The notes: generated by a model not told the origin, from the sequence alone. 64,000 bases of DNA from Planctomycetaceae bacterium (GCA_012719125.1 JAAYAY010000362.1:1-64000); one strand, 5' to 3'; shown: positions 51,618 to 60,864, counted from the first letter of the stretch. Translations and numbers: made by a program.

Positions 51618-51763
51618 GTAGCAGGCACGCTCCGCCGTGCCGTCCGCCAAAGAAAGTAGCAGGCACGCTCCGCCGTGCCGTCCGTCAAAGAAGGTAGCAG
51701 GCACGCTCCGCCGTGCCGTCCGCCAAAGAAAGTAGCAGGCACGCTCCGCCGTGCCGTCCGCAG
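51618..51763. repeat. Tandem array of four 38-bp units
   Basis: Units begin at 51618, 51656, 51694 and 51732, each GTAGCAGGCACGCTCCGCCG and onward; the fourth is partial. Each unit contains the palindrome GGCACG-N6-CGTGCC. An inverted fragment (AGTGCCTGCTACTTTT) lies at about 51815-51830. The array lies upstream of the sulfatase start on the minus strand and upstream of the thymidylate synthase on the plus strand. Confidence 0.85.
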
Positions 51764-51975
51764 AACTGCCGGAGACCCCGATTTCCCGCCAGCGGCGATC
51801 GGAGAGTGCCTGCTACTTTTCTTGCCACAAGAGGACATTGCAGTTCTCCTGCCGTACCGGCTCGAATCACCCGGAGCGGGGGCTTGTTGCCGGAGTTCGT
51901 TGCCTTCAGAATGGCTGGCTTATTTGTCGGGCTACGTCTGCCGTTGATGGGAGGCGTGAGCGCGCTTCAGGGGGT

Positions 51976-52021
51976 CGGCTCAGGAGAGCCAACCTACGCG
52001 GCTCGGGAGAGCCAACCTACG
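51976..52021. repeat. Two tandem 23-bp units
   Basis: CGGCTC-A/G-GGAGAGCCAACC continues to TACG twice without a break (51976-51998, 51999-52021), just before the thymidylate synthase gene. Each unit carries GGCTC/GAGCC complementary ends. Confidence 0.6.
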
Positions 52022-52054
52022 GGGTTGTGAATTCGTTCTGTCGAAAGGATTGTC

Positions 52055-52894
52055 ATGAGTGGTATTCCCGTTCTTACGGCCCAGGGTCAGAGCGTTGCGG
52101 AGGCTTGGGAGAATTCGCTGGTCGAGTTGTACCGGTCGGGCTGCGATATCAAGACGCAGTACGACAAGCCCGACGATCCGCCCAGCAAGGACGCCACGAT
52201 GCTGGTGACGGTCCACGACCCGGCCGCCGAACCCCGGATCCACCGCGACTTCCCCGGCGGTTTCGAGGAACTGCAGGAATACGTCATGGAAGTCTGCGAG
52301 GGGATCAAGGATCACCTCGTGCGCGACCCGAACGACGAGACGGACACGCGTTGGGAATACACCTACCACCAGCGCCTGTTCGCCTACGCGGTCCCCACCC
52401 TCGAACCGATCGATCAAATCGAAAGTATAGCGGCCCAACTCGCCAAGACTCCCTACACTCGCCGCGCTCAGGCGATCACCTGGAAAGTTTGGGAGGACTG
52501 CTCCTGTTACGATCCGGCTTGCCTGCAAAGCATCTGGTGCCGCATCACCGAGGAGGCAGGCGAGTCGCGACTCAGCATGAACGTTCGCTTTCGTTCCAAC
52601 GACGCCTATAAGGCCGCCTTCATGAATATCTACGCCCTGACGCACTTGCAGCAACAGATCGCCGCCCGCGTCACGGAACTGTCTGGACGCCCCGTGACGC
52701 CGGGACGCTACGTCCACCTGGCCGACAGCTACCACATCTACGGCTCGAACCTGACCGAATTCGAAGGCCGATTCCTGGGTGCGATCGAGAAGCGAACGTT
52801 TGAGCAGCGGACGATGCGCTACGAAGACGTTCGCGACATCATGGAGGGGGCACGCCCGGCGATCCTCGAAAAGGCCCGGAAAATGGGAAGGTGA
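52055..52894 (+). CDS. ThyA-like thymidylate synthase
   Basis: A 279-aa protein with the thymidylate synthase fold. Cys156 in DPACLQSIWC is the candidate nucleophile, RFRSNDAY at 179-186 matches the dUMP-binding Arg-Ser-x-Asp motif, and SYHIYG at 225-230 matches the late His-x-Tyr motif. The common PCH at the nucleophile and LGxPFN after the RSxD are replaced, as in archaeal or divergent ThyA-like enzymes, so the reaction (methylation or hydroxymethylation of a pyrimidine nucleotide) should be checked. ATG 52055 has AAAGGA 5 nt upstream. It is not followed by dihydrofolate reductase. Confidence 0.85.
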   Translation: MSGIPVLTAQGQSVAEAWENSLVELYRSGCDIKTQYDKPDDPPSKDATMLVTVHDPAAEPRIHRDFPGGFEELQEYVMEVCEGIKDHLVRDPNDETDTRWEYTYHQRLFAYAVPTLEPIDQIESIAAQLAKTPYTRRAQAITWKVWEDCSCYDPACLQSIWCRITEEAGESRLSMNVRFRSNDAYKAAFMNIYALTHLQQQIAARVTELSGRPVTPGRYVHLADSYHIYGSNLTEFEGRFLGAIEKRTFEQRTMRYEDVRDIMEGARPAILEKARKMGR

Positions 52895-53093
52895 GGGCGG
52901 GCGTCATAGCTTCGCGATTTCTCGGTGGCTTGTTCGATAGCCCAGGCCAGTGTGGTCCGCAGGGTTTCGCCGAGCATGGCGCGACAGGCTTCGCCGATAG
53001 TCGTCGGCCGACAAAGAGCCCAATCCTTCCCATGGCCCTCATAGACTCAGGGCATTAGGTATTTCCGGTCATGCCCACAACAGAGCGTGACGG

Positions 53094-56000
53094 CTACGAT
53101 TGCACTTTTTCCCACTGTTTCTGCAGCCGTTTGGCGGAGACGGGGATGGAGGTTCCGAGTTCCTGGGCGAAGCTGGAGACGCGGTACTCTTCGAGCATCC
53201 AGCGGTAGATGTCCAGTTCGGGATCGCGGAGGCCGGACTGCTCGTGTTGCCGGCGGCGGGCGAGGTAGACGTCGGTGTGGGCGGCGATCTCTTCGGTGGC
53301 GGCGCGGTCGCGGGATTCGGAGCCGCTGCGGAGCTTCTCCAAACGCATCTGGATCGCTTTGAAGTAGCGGGGGAAGTGCTTGAGCCAGGTCCAGGGCGTG
53401 TCGCTGAGGAAATGGGGGCCGATGAGGTGGTCCATCTGCTGAGCGGCGTCGCGGGTGGCGAACGACCAGCGGTCGGCCGACATTTTTTCGACGGCCAGGC
53501 GTGCCTTGTGGTGTTCGGCGAACAGGGGGCCGATGAGGCCGGCCATTTCCTGGACGGCCGGGGCGATTCGCCGCCGGCCTTCGGCCATGAAACGATCGAA
53601 GGCGGGTTTGTCCCGCGGGATTCGTTCGGCCGCGTTGAAGGCCAGTTCGGCGATCAGCTCGGCCAACTGCTCCTGGAGGGAGAACTCGGGGATCGTGGCG
53701 GCGTAGACCTGGGCCTGGTTCAGGCCCGGGAGCCACTGAACCTGCGATTTCAGATCGCGACGGGCGGCGATCAGGCAGAGCCGGCGGAGCCCGCGACGGG
53801 TTTGATCGGCGGCGGCCTGGGGCGTTTCACACAGGCGGAGCGAGACGTCTTCGCCTCGGTCGATGAGGGCGGGATAGGCCTTGATGGTGATCCCCGCCCG
53901 CTTCAGTTCGACTTCTTCGGGCAGGTAGTCCAGATCCCACGTGGTCAGGCCGTCGCGTTGCCACTGGGAGGTGTCGGCCTGGGCGAAGCCTTCTGAAACC
54001 ACGGCGCCGATCTCGCGGCGCACCGTGTCGAGGTCGCGTCCTTCGGCCAGCACCTGGCCGTCGTCGGTTTCGACCCGGACGTTCATCCGCAGCTCGGCAG
54101 GAAGCTTGTCTTGCTGGAAGTCGCCGGGCGAGATCCGCTGTCCGGCGATGCGGCTGAGCTTTTCGGCGACGGTTTCGAGGAAGCGGCCCTGGCCGAACTC
54201 GATTTCGCGGACGACGAGGCGGGCCGTATCGGGGGCCGGGACGAGATTCCGGCGGATGGGTTTGGGAAGCGACTTGATCAGGGCGAGCACCTTGGCTTCG
54301 ACGAGGCCGGGAACGAGCCAGTCAAGGTATGGTTGTTCTACGGCGCCGACGGCGTCGGCCGAGAGCCGCAAGGTGATGCCGTCGCGGTCGGAGCCGGGCT
54401 CGTAGCGGTATTCCAAGGGGAACGTGGTTTCGCCGAACTCCATGGCGTCGGGGAACCGGCGGGTGTCGTCGTGGGGCTGCTCGCCAGCGACGTCGGCCTC
54501 GGTCATGTCGAGGACGTCCGGCTTCGCGCGTTCGGCCTGCTTGAGCCACTTCTTCAAACCTGGCAGGTCGTAGACGTCGTCGGGAATGCGGGCGTCGTAG
54601 AACTCGTACTGGGCCCACTCGCCGAGCAGCAGGTCGTGCCGCCGCAGCTTGGCCTGCAATTGCTCCATCCGTTTCAAGAGCCCACGATTCCTCCGGAAGA
54701 ACTTCAGGTCCGAGTCCATATCCCCTTCGACGAGGCCGTGCTGGATGAAGAGTTCCCGGGCGTGGGTGGGGTTGACGGGGCCGTAGGCGACTCGGCGCCG
54801 GGCCACGACGGTGAGGCCGAACAGCGAGACCTTTTCGTAGGCTGCGACGGAGCCGGTTTCGCGCTGCCAGTGGGGTTCGCTGTGAGAGCGTTTCACCAGG
54901 TGCATGGCGAGCGGCTCGATCCAGCGGGGATCGATTCGGGCGCAAGAGCGCAGGTAGCGGCGGGTGGTTTCCACGCTTTCGGCCGCCATGACCCAACTGG
55001 GCCGTTTCTTGGCCAGGACCGAACCGGGCCACAAGAACGCCTTGCTGCCGCCGGCGACGTTGTATTCGTAGCCTTCGCCGCCGCGGGTGCCGAGGTTGGC
55101 CAACAGGCCGGTGAGGATGGCCCGATGGACCGCGTCGTAGTCGTCTTTCCGCTTGTTCCGCTTCAGGCCGGCTTCCTGAGCCAGTTGCATGAGCTGGCGG
55201 TGGACGTCGAGCCATTCCCGCATGCGATTGCTGGAGAGGAAGTTCTGGCGGCAGGCCTTGGTCAACTGGCCTCGCGAGAGCTTGTCTTTCAGCTCGTGGT
55301 AGAAATCCCAGATCTTGAGGTAGGCGAGGAAGTCGGAGTCGCCTTCGGCGAATTTGGCGTGGGCCTCGTCGGCCGCCTGCTGCTTGTCGACCGGGCGGTC
55401 GCGCGGGTCGCGGATTTCGAGGACGGCGGCGATGATCAGCACTTCGGCCAGGCAGCCCTCGTCGGCGGCGGCGAGGATCATGCGACCGATGCGGGGATCG
55501 ACGGGCATGCGGGCCAGTTTGCGTCCCAGTTCCGTCAGTTCTCCGTTGTCGTCCAGGGCCCCCAGTTCGATCAGCGTCTGGCGGCCGTCTTTGACGGCGC
55601 CCGGCTTGGGCGGGTCGAGGAAGGGGAATCGTTCGATGTCGCCCAGGTTGAGGGCCTTGGTCTGCAGGATGACCGAGGCCAGGTTGCTGCGGAGGATTTC
55701 GGGCGGAGTGAAACGGTCGCGGGCGTCGTAGTCCTTCTCGTCGTAGAGGCGGATGCAGACGCCCGGCCCGATCCGGCCGCAACGTCCGGCCCGCTGGTCG
55801 GCCGAGGCCTGCGAGACGGGCTCGATGGGGAGCCGCTGGGTCTTGGACCGCGGCGAGTAGCGGCTGATGCGGGCGGTGCCGGAATCGATCACGTAGCGGA
55901 TGCCCGGCACGGTAAGCGACGATTCGGCCACGTTGGTGGCGATGATGATGCGGCGGGCCCCGCCGGGATTGAAAACGCGCTGCTGTTCCTTGGTGGGCAG

Positions 56001-57002
56001 CCGGGCGTAGAGGGGAAGCACTTCCGCGCGGCGGCCGGCCCAGCGGCCCGAGACGAGCCGGCCGCGGAGGGCCTTGGCCATGTCGTGGATGTGACGCTCG
56101 GTGGGCATGAAGATGAGGACGTCGCCCGACGACGTTTCGCTGCCGAGTTCGTCGACGGCGTCGAGAACGGATCGCTCCAGGTCGGGGTCGGTGTCGTCAT
56201 CGTCTTCGGCAACGAGCGGGCGGTAGCGGAGTTCGACGGGGTAGTTGCGTCCCGAAACCTCGATCACGGGGGCCGGTCCGGCCGGGGTGCGGAAGTGGCG
56301 GCTGAAATGGATCGAGTCGATGGTGGCCGAGGTGATGATGACCTTGAGATCCCGCCGCTTGGGCAGGAGGCGTTTCAAGTAGCCGATGAGAAAGTCGACG
56401 TTGAGGGAGCGTTCGTGGGCCTCGTCGAGGATGATCGTGTCGTACTGGTTGAGGAACGAATCGCCCTGCGTTTCGGCCAGAAGGATGCCGTCGGTCATCA
56501 GCTTGATGAAGGTGCCGGGCCCGGTCTCGTCGGAGAAGCGGACCTTATAGCCGACGTCGCGGCCCAGCGGCGAGCCGATTTCTTCGGCCACGCGGGCGGC
56601 GATCGATCGGGCAGCGATACGGCGGGGCTGGGTGTGGCCGATCAGGCCGGCAATGCCGCGGCCCAGGTCGAGGCAGATCTTGGGCAACTGGGTCGACTTG
56701 CCCGAGCCGGTTTCGCCGGAAACGACCACGACCTGGTGGTCGCGAATGGCGGCGGCAATCTCGTCGCGGCGCAGGAGGACGGGCAGGTCGTCGCCGAACT
56801 GAATCTTCGGTACGGCGGCCGCCCGGGCCTTGCGGCGCTCGACCGAGCGGGTGAGCTGGCCGACGAGCCGGTTGAACTCGCGATCGCAGGGTTTCCCGCG
56901 CTTCTGGCGGTCCCGGAGGGTGCGCAGGCTGCGGCGCAGACGATACTGGTCGGCCAGCATCGCCTCGCCGATTTCTGCTTCGACCTTTCCGAAGTCGCTC
57001 AC
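53094..57002 (-). CDS. hrpA: ATP-dependent RNA helicase, HrpA type
   Basis: A 1302-aa DEAH-box helicase, the full length of HrpA. Walker A GETGSGKST lies at 96-104, DEAH at 193-196 with TSATID shortly after, and motif VI QRAGRCGR near 410. The helicase core is followed by winged-helix/ratchet domains, an OB fold (about 560-860) and the long HrpA-specific C-terminal DUF3418 region. In other bacteria HrpA unwinds RNA and resolves collided ribosomes. ATG 57002 begins MSDFGKVEAE and is preferred for family length. The IS110 transposase lies just upstream, in the opposite direction. Confidence 0.95.
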   Translation of the reverse strand: MSDFGKVEAEIGEAMLADQYRLRRSLRTLRDRQKRGKPCDREFNRLVGQLTRSVERRKARAAAVPKIQFGDDLPVLLRRDEIAAAIRDHQVVVVSGETGSGKSTQLPKICLDLGRGIAGLIGHTQPRRIAARSIAARVAEEIGSPLGRDVGYKVRFSDETGPGTFIKLMTDGILLAETQGDSFLNQYDTIILDEAHERSLNVDFLIGYLKRLLPKRRDLKVIITSATIDSIHFSRHFRTPAGPAPVIEVSGRNYPVELRYRPLVAEDDDDTDPDLERSVLDAVDELGSETSSGDVLIFMPTERHIHDMAKALRGRLVSGRWAGRRAEVLPLYARLPTKEQQRVFNPGGARRIIIATNVAESSLTVPGIRYVIDSGTARISRYSPRSKTQRLPIEPVSQASADQRAGRCGRIGPGVCIRLYDEKDYDARDRFTPPEILRSNLASVILQTKALNLGDIERFPFLDPPKPGAVKDGRQTLIELGALDDNGELTELGRKLARMPVDPRIGRMILAAADEGCLAEVLIIAAVLEIRDPRDRPVDKQQAADEAHAKFAEGDSDFLAYLKIWDFYHELKDKLSRGQLTKACRQNFLSSNRMREWLDVHRQLMQLAQEAGLKRNKRKDDYDAVHRAILTGLLANLGTRGGEGYEYNVAGGSKAFLWPGSVLAKKRPSWVMAAESVETTRRYLRSCARIDPRWIEPLAMHLVKRSHSEPHWQRETGSVAAYEKVSLFGLTVVARRRVAYGPVNPTHARELFIQHGLVEGDMDSDLKFFRRNRGLLKRMEQLQAKLRRHDLLLGEWAQYEFYDARIPDDVYDLPGLKKWLKQAERAKPDVLDMTEADVAGEQPHDDTRRFPDAMEFGETTFPLEYRYEPGSDRDGITLRLSADAVGAVEQPYLDWLVPGLVEAKVLALIKSLPKPIRRNLVPAPDTARLVVREIEFGQGRFLETVAEKLSRIAGQRISPGDFQQDKLPAELRMNVRVETDDGQVLAEGRDLDTVRREIGAVVSEGFAQADTSQWQRDGLTTWDLDYLPEEVELKRAGITIKAYPALIDRGEDVSLRLCETPQAAADQTRRGLRRLCLIAARRDLKSQVQWLPGLNQAQVYAATIPEFSLQEQLAELIAELAFNAAERIPRDKPAFDRFMAEGRRRIAPAVQEMAGLIGPLFAEHHKARLAVEKMSADRWSFATRDAAQQMDHLIGPHFLSDTPWTWLKHFPRYFKAIQMRLEKLRSGSESRDRAATEEIAAHTDVYLARRRQHEQSGLRDPELDIYRWMLEEYRVSSFAQELGTSIPVSAKRLQKQWEKVQS

Positions 57003-57195
57003 CCGGCTCGCCTCGCCCTTGAGAACGGTAAACCATTCAGCTTACCAGAGGCGAGAAATGCGGTCGATGGGCCCGTAGGGTGACACTATGAAAAGCGGAG
57101 ATCGCCCCGGGTCGTGACTGCCCTTTGAAGTCGTGGTAAACCAGTGGTAGTGAATTAACAACACAACCTCTGTTTTCCACAAAAGGAGTCCAGTC
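57003..57195 (+). other. Leader of the IS110 transposase, possible guide-RNA region
   Basis: These 193 bp separate the helicase start from the IS110 gene and encode no protein I can support. Known IS110-type elements carry a structured non-coding RNA next to the transposase, so part of this stretch may belong to the element. I could not fold it by eye or fix the element ends. Confidence 0.3.
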
Positions 57196-58227
57196 ATGAA
57201 CTTCATCGGTGTCGATCTCCACAAGAAGACTATCAGTTTGTGCGTCATGGTGGTAGTGGACGGGAAACGAAAAGTGGCGACTCGCAGACGTTTTGATTGC
57301 CGCGACACGGCCGGTATCCGCAGTTTCTTCGAAGGCCAGATACCTTTTCAGGTGGTGGTTGAAGCGACGTCGAACTACGAGTGGTTCCTGCAGTTGGTCG
57401 AAGACCTGGCCGATCGCTGCGTGCTGGCTCATCCGAAGAAGCTGCGGGTGATCGCCGAAAGCACACATAAATCGGACAAGATAGACGCTCATATTCTCGC
57501 CGAGTTCCTGGCGTTGGACATGATTCCCGAAGCCTACCGGCCAAGTCCACGGATTCAACAGTACCGGACTCTGGTTCGGCACCGTCACTGGATCCAGGGC
57601 CGGATCACGTCGCTGAAGTGCAAGCTGCGTCACAAAGCCGCACGTTACAACGCGGACATCGCCGAGTTGTTCACCGTCAAGGGCCAGGAGCACCTGGCCG
57701 AAATCGCCATGGGCACGAGCGATCGCTACGAAACGAAAAACCTTCTCGAGCAGTTTGAATTGCACCAGCGGCAGTTGCAGGATTGTGACCGACAATTGCG
57801 ACGGTTTGCCAAGTCCGCCCCACTGGCGGAACGAGAGGCGCGAGCGGTTCTGGACACCATGCCCGAAGTAGGTCCGGTGACCATCGACGTGGTCCTCAGC
57901 GAACTGGGCGACTGGCGACGCTTTCGCAATGCCAAACAAGTCGTTGCCTACGCCGGCCTCGATCCGGGATTCCGTGAGAGTGCTGGTAAAGCGCGGCAAT
58001 TGAAAATCAGCAAGGAAGGTTCGAAGCTACTGCGCTGGGCCCTGATCGAGACCGCCTGGCGGCTGGTTACCAAGCTCCAATATTGGAGGAGGATGTTCGA
58101 AACCCTGAAGAAGAACACGGGCTCGCCGAAGAAAGCGATTGTGGCCGTGGCCCGCCGCGTGCTGTGTGTGATGTTTGCCATGCTCCGGGACGGCCGGCCG
58201 TACCGGATGGTCGCCGAGGCCGCATGA
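57196..58227 (+). CDS. IS110-family transposase (DEDD recombinase)
   Basis: A 343-aa transposase of normal length. The N-terminal RuvC-like DEDD domain has Asp7 in IGVDLHKK, Glu56 in VVEATSN, and Asp94 and Asp97 in HKSDKIDAHI. The C-terminal domain (Transposase_20) has EVGPVTIDVVLSELGD, YAGLDPGFRESAGK and a Ser-rich ISKEGSKLLRWAL segment in which the second nucleophilic serine is expected. Elements of this type insert under guidance from a structured RNA encoded beside the gene. The reading frame is intact, so the element may be active. AAAGGAG lies 7 nt before ATG 57196. A CHC2 zinc-finger cassette follows 22 bp after the stop. Confidence 0.95.
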   Translation: MNFIGVDLHKKTISLCVMVVVDGKRKVATRRRFDCRDTAGIRSFFEGQIPFQVVVEATSNYEWFLQLVEDLADRCVLAHPKKLRVIAESTHKSDKIDAHILAEFLALDMIPEAYRPSPRIQQYRTLVRHRHWIQGRITSLKCKLRHKAARYNADIAELFTVKGQEHLAEIAMGTSDRYETKNLLEQFELHQRQLQDCDRQLRRFAKSAPLAEREARAVLDTMPEVGPVTIDVVLSELGDWRRFRNAKQVVAYAGLDPGFRESAGKARQLKISKEGSKLLRWALIETAWRLVTKLQYWRRMFETLKKNTGSPKKAIVAVARRVLCVMFAMLRDGRPYRMVAEAA

Positions 58228-58249
58228 AGGTCCATGCGACAGAGCGGGC

Positions 58250-58685
58250 AAGTACGGGTTCCTCTTCTCTGTTTGGCTCGCAGCAGCCAGAAGGAGAACA
58301 ACGGACTACCATGGGTGAATCCAGGGAATGTCCAGACGGAGCTTCTCACAAAGATCAACCGCTGCCTGGTGGATACTGACTCCCATGAACGCAGCCCACA
58401 GATCCAATTGATTCCCCGAGCAGCCACACTTAAAGCACTGAAATGGATTGCGTTTCAGGTCGACGGAAAATGAACGACTTGTCGAGGAACTGGAACCATG
58501 AATCGGACACGGTCCACGATGACGCGTTCCCGAGGATTGGCTGGGGACGAATTCCAGAAGCGTCAAGACCTCGGCCATGGAAACCCGAGTGCGAATCGCT
58601 CGAAAATCGACGCCCGGCATTGGCCTTCTCCTCGAAACTCACGGCCCCGAGAAGTCCTGGTAACAGAGAAGAGGAACCCGTACTT
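58250..58685. mobile_element. Inverted-repeat cassette containing a CHC2 zinc-finger gene
   Basis: Perfect 24-bp inverted repeats at 58250-58273 and 58662-58685 (starting AAGTACGGGTTCCTCTTCTC) enclose 388 bp that hold one 104-aa gene. No transposase lies inside. The arms share their core with pairs at 15732-15773 and 47615-47711, which suggests a mobile or formerly mobile miniature element; it could be moved by a transposase supplied in trans. Confidence 0.65.
58306..58620 (-). CDS. CHC2-type zinc-finger protein (primase-like finger only)
   Basis: A 104-aa protein built around a DnaG-like CHC2 zinc finger: Cys38-x2-His41-x20-Cys62-x2-Cys65, with GPCPIHG and FQCFKCGCSG as in primase N-termini, followed by a helix (VSIHQAAVDLCEKL). 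There is no TOPRIM or helicase-binding domain, so it cannot be a complete primase; it probably binds single-stranded DNA or RNA. GAGGAG lies 8 nt before ATG 58620, and the gene is intact. It sits within the 24-bp inverted repeats at 58250 and 58685, on the strand opposite the adjacent IS110 gene. Its role is unknown. Confidence 0.82.
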   Translation of the reverse strand: MPGVDFRAIRTRVSMAEVLTLLEFVPSQSSGTRHRGPCPIHGSSSSTSRSFSVDLKRNPFQCFKCGCSGNQLDLWAAFMGVSIHQAAVDLCEKLRLDIPWIHPW

Positions 58686-59282
58686 CACACCAGCAAGCGT
58701 GACGTGTTGAGGATAATCCTACCTTAACGGTGTGACAAAATTACCATACGAACAGGAGGCAAAACGAGTTTTTCCGAGACGTTTGACTCTAGAGCGACCC
58801 CGGGACAGGCCCTGTATCCAGGCGTCCTTGACGACCTACGCTAGGGTGAATGGGGCGCTCCTTGAATTCCTTTGTAGTGGCGACACCCGTAGAACGGGCG
58901 AGGAGCGAATAGATGGTTGAGCAAACGCCGGAAACTCGACGACTTTCAAACGTCTCGAAAAAACTCACCCCACTGGTATTGACAAACCCCTTTTCATAGA
59001 TGGTGCCAGAGCGAACCAAAGCGGGTCCCCCTGGAATTGCCCGGTGGCGGGACATCTCAGAAGAGCCTGGCACTGCGAGCAACCGAGCGGCGGCCCACCA
59101 TGTGACGCCATCCATTTCTCGCCGTTTGCATTGCTGCGCGAGGCTGATTCGATGCGCCCGTTCTGAATTGGAGCTCGCAATATGGTGGGCCGACGTTCGC
59201 TGCATGGCGGCGGGATGTCTGTGACAATGGGCAATTCACCTGCAGCGCAACGTTCTTCTGATGTGGTCCACTCTGGCCCACC
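58686..59282. other. Gene-free gap
   Basis: No gene with credible start, length or family features is visible. A 10-bp inverted pair (GGCCCACCAT at 59092 and ATGGTGGGCC at 59182) is the only structure noted; this may be decayed mobile-element DNA. Confidence 0.4.
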
Positions 59283-60644
59283 CTACGGGTTGCGGACCAT
59301 GTCAATCCGATTCACTAGGGCTCGAGTGAGAACACACGGGAGAAAGACCGCGGTGGCGTCCATGAATCGGCCGAGCGCGGGGCTGGTGACGATCACCAGG
59401 AGCACGCCGGCCAGCGCGAAGCTGACGGCGATGAGGGCCAGGGCGTTGATTTCGATGAAGAGAGCCGGGTCGCCGTCGACCGTCGTGCGGCCGGAGCGTT
59501 TGCGGAGGACCACGGACACGACGTGGGTGCAACCGAGCGCGACAAGGACGAGGAAGTAGACCGGGTTCATGATGACTTCGGAGACGATCATGTAGACGCC
59601 CCGAATGAAGGCCTTAATCAGCCAGCTGGCATAGTAGTCCGGCTTCTCAGCGACGACGGCCGAGGCCAGACGCCACAGGATCCGATTGACTTGCGGCCAA
59701 TCGTCGCCGCAGGTTTCCCGGGCGGCCGGGACGCAGACTTGACCGATATTCAGGTCGAAGGGCGTTTCGATGGCCATATAGCTGCGGGTGGCCTCGGCCG
59801 TGTAGTCGGGATTTGTTTGGGCAAGTTCCCGGCGGTTTTTGACGACCGCCTCGGCAACGGGACGGAGGTCCGGCGGCAGGCCGGCGACGTCGTCCTCGGT
59901 GAGGTACATGCAGGTGATGGCGGCGAAGTTGTTTCCGCCGAAGGAGACCAGTGAGAAATGGCCGACCGTCGACCAGCGGGCCGTGCAAAATGCCAGATAG
60001 GGTAACAATACGACGAGGATGAGTTTCACAGTGAGTGAGCGCCACCGCCCGGACCGGGAACCGGTCGGCGCGACCAGCCAAACGAGGGTCAGGCCGAGCA
60101 AGGGGATCAGGGGGATGAGGAACAGATAGGCCGGGCGGACCTGATAGGCCGCGAAGACGAGGAGTGCCAGGCCGCACCAGTGGTAAGAGCGGGGTCGCTC
60201 GGCAAACAGAGTGAGCATGAGCCAACCGACGGTGGCGACGGCCAGAGACGAGGCCAGGCTGTCGGCGGCGAGGTTGTTTCCGTAGCGGAGGAAGATGTTG
60301 GAGTAGAGGAGGCTGCCGGCCACGGCCATGCTGGTCCAATCGGAGGGAATGACGCGTTTCAGCCCGAGCCAGAACAGGAATACCGCGAGGACGTGGCAGA
60401 CGAAGTCGAGCGGGGCCACGGCCTGATGAGACGGAGCCAGTCCACCGGCCAGTTGCAGGAACAGGGGATAGCCGAATGTGCGCGGATAGGTGAGAGCTTC
60501 GGTCAAGGAGGTGAAGGGGAACTGCTCGTAGTCAGACGTATCGCCGACGCGAACCGGCTGGAACCAACCCAAGATGACGAGGGCGGCGGCAAGTCCGACG
60601 GCTTGGAGGACGAGATAGAAGAGAGGTTTTCGGAGCAGATTCAT
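59283..60644 (-). CDS. Polytopic membrane protein, possible GT-C-type glycosyltransferase
   Basis: A 453-aa protein with about ten hydrophobic segments (for example LVLQAVGLAAALVILGWF, FLIPLIPLLGLTLVWLV, LILVVLLPYLAF). An Asp pair near the first loop (GDTSDYE at about 33-39) resembles the acidic first-loop motif of GT-C glycosyltransferases such as ArnT/PMT-like mannosyltransferases, and a large loop follows about residue 215-340. The match is by layout only, so the call is tentative. ATG 60644 was chosen because the first membrane segment begins directly after; its ribosome site is weak. No neighbours point to a pathway. Confidence 0.75.
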   Translation of the reverse strand: MNLLRKPLFYLVLQAVGLAAALVILGWFQPVRVGDTSDYEQFPFTSLTEALTYPRTFGYPLFLQLAGGLAPSHQAVAPLDFVCHVLAVFLFWLGLKRVIPSDWTSMAVAGSLLYSNIFLRYGNNLAADSLASSLAVATVGWLMLTLFAERPRSYHWCGLALLVFAAYQVRPAYLFLIPLIPLLGLTLVWLVAPTGSRSGRWRSLTVKLILVVLLPYLAFCTARWSTVGHFSLVSFGGNNFAAITCMYLTEDDVAGLPPDLRPVAEAVVKNRRELAQTNPDYTAEATRSYMAIETPFDLNIGQVCVPAARETCGDDWPQVNRILWRLASAVVAEKPDYYASWLIKAFIRGVYMIVSEVIMNPVYFLVLVALGCTHVVSVVLRKRSGRTTVDGDPALFIEINALALIAVSFALAGVLLVIVTSPALGRFMDATAVFLPCVLTRALVNRIDMVRNP

Positions 60645-60760
60645 AGGCAAGGCCGCGTTTGCCGGTTTCCGCGTGCGGATGACGGGACAGCTCTTTGGGG
60701 GCAGCCGGAAAACAAGTTGCCGGTTTGGGGCGACGCTGCTACGTAATGGAACGGCTGCCC

Positions 60761-60864
60761 GTGGAATGATGGAATAGAGGAATGATGGAATGTTGCAGAG
60801 AACCCGAATGGTGGGGAAGGCGCAAGATCGAGCCCTCCAGTATTCCATTCTTCCATCATTCCAC
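60761..60864. repeat. Inverted repeat of the GGAATGATGGAAT word
   Basis: GTGGAATGATGGAAT occurs at 60761, with a second partial copy GGAATGATGGAAT nearby (to 60791). An inverted copy ends ATCATTCCAC at 60842-60864. It lies upstream of the membrane protein gene; the remaining gap to 61180 shows nothing further. Confidence 0.6.

Noticed and set aside
51618-51763. Tandem repeats considered as a CRISPR array
   Set aside because: The 38-bp units are contiguous with no variable spacers, and no cas genes are present.
54111-57083. 990-codon open frame on the plus strand
   Set aside because: It is antisense to the HrpA helicase over nearly its whole length and lacks any domain or ribosome site.
58789-59205. 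138-codon open frame on the minus strand in the gap after the CHC2 cassette
   Set aside because: No ribosome site and no family features; possibly mobile-element debris but not supportable as a gene.
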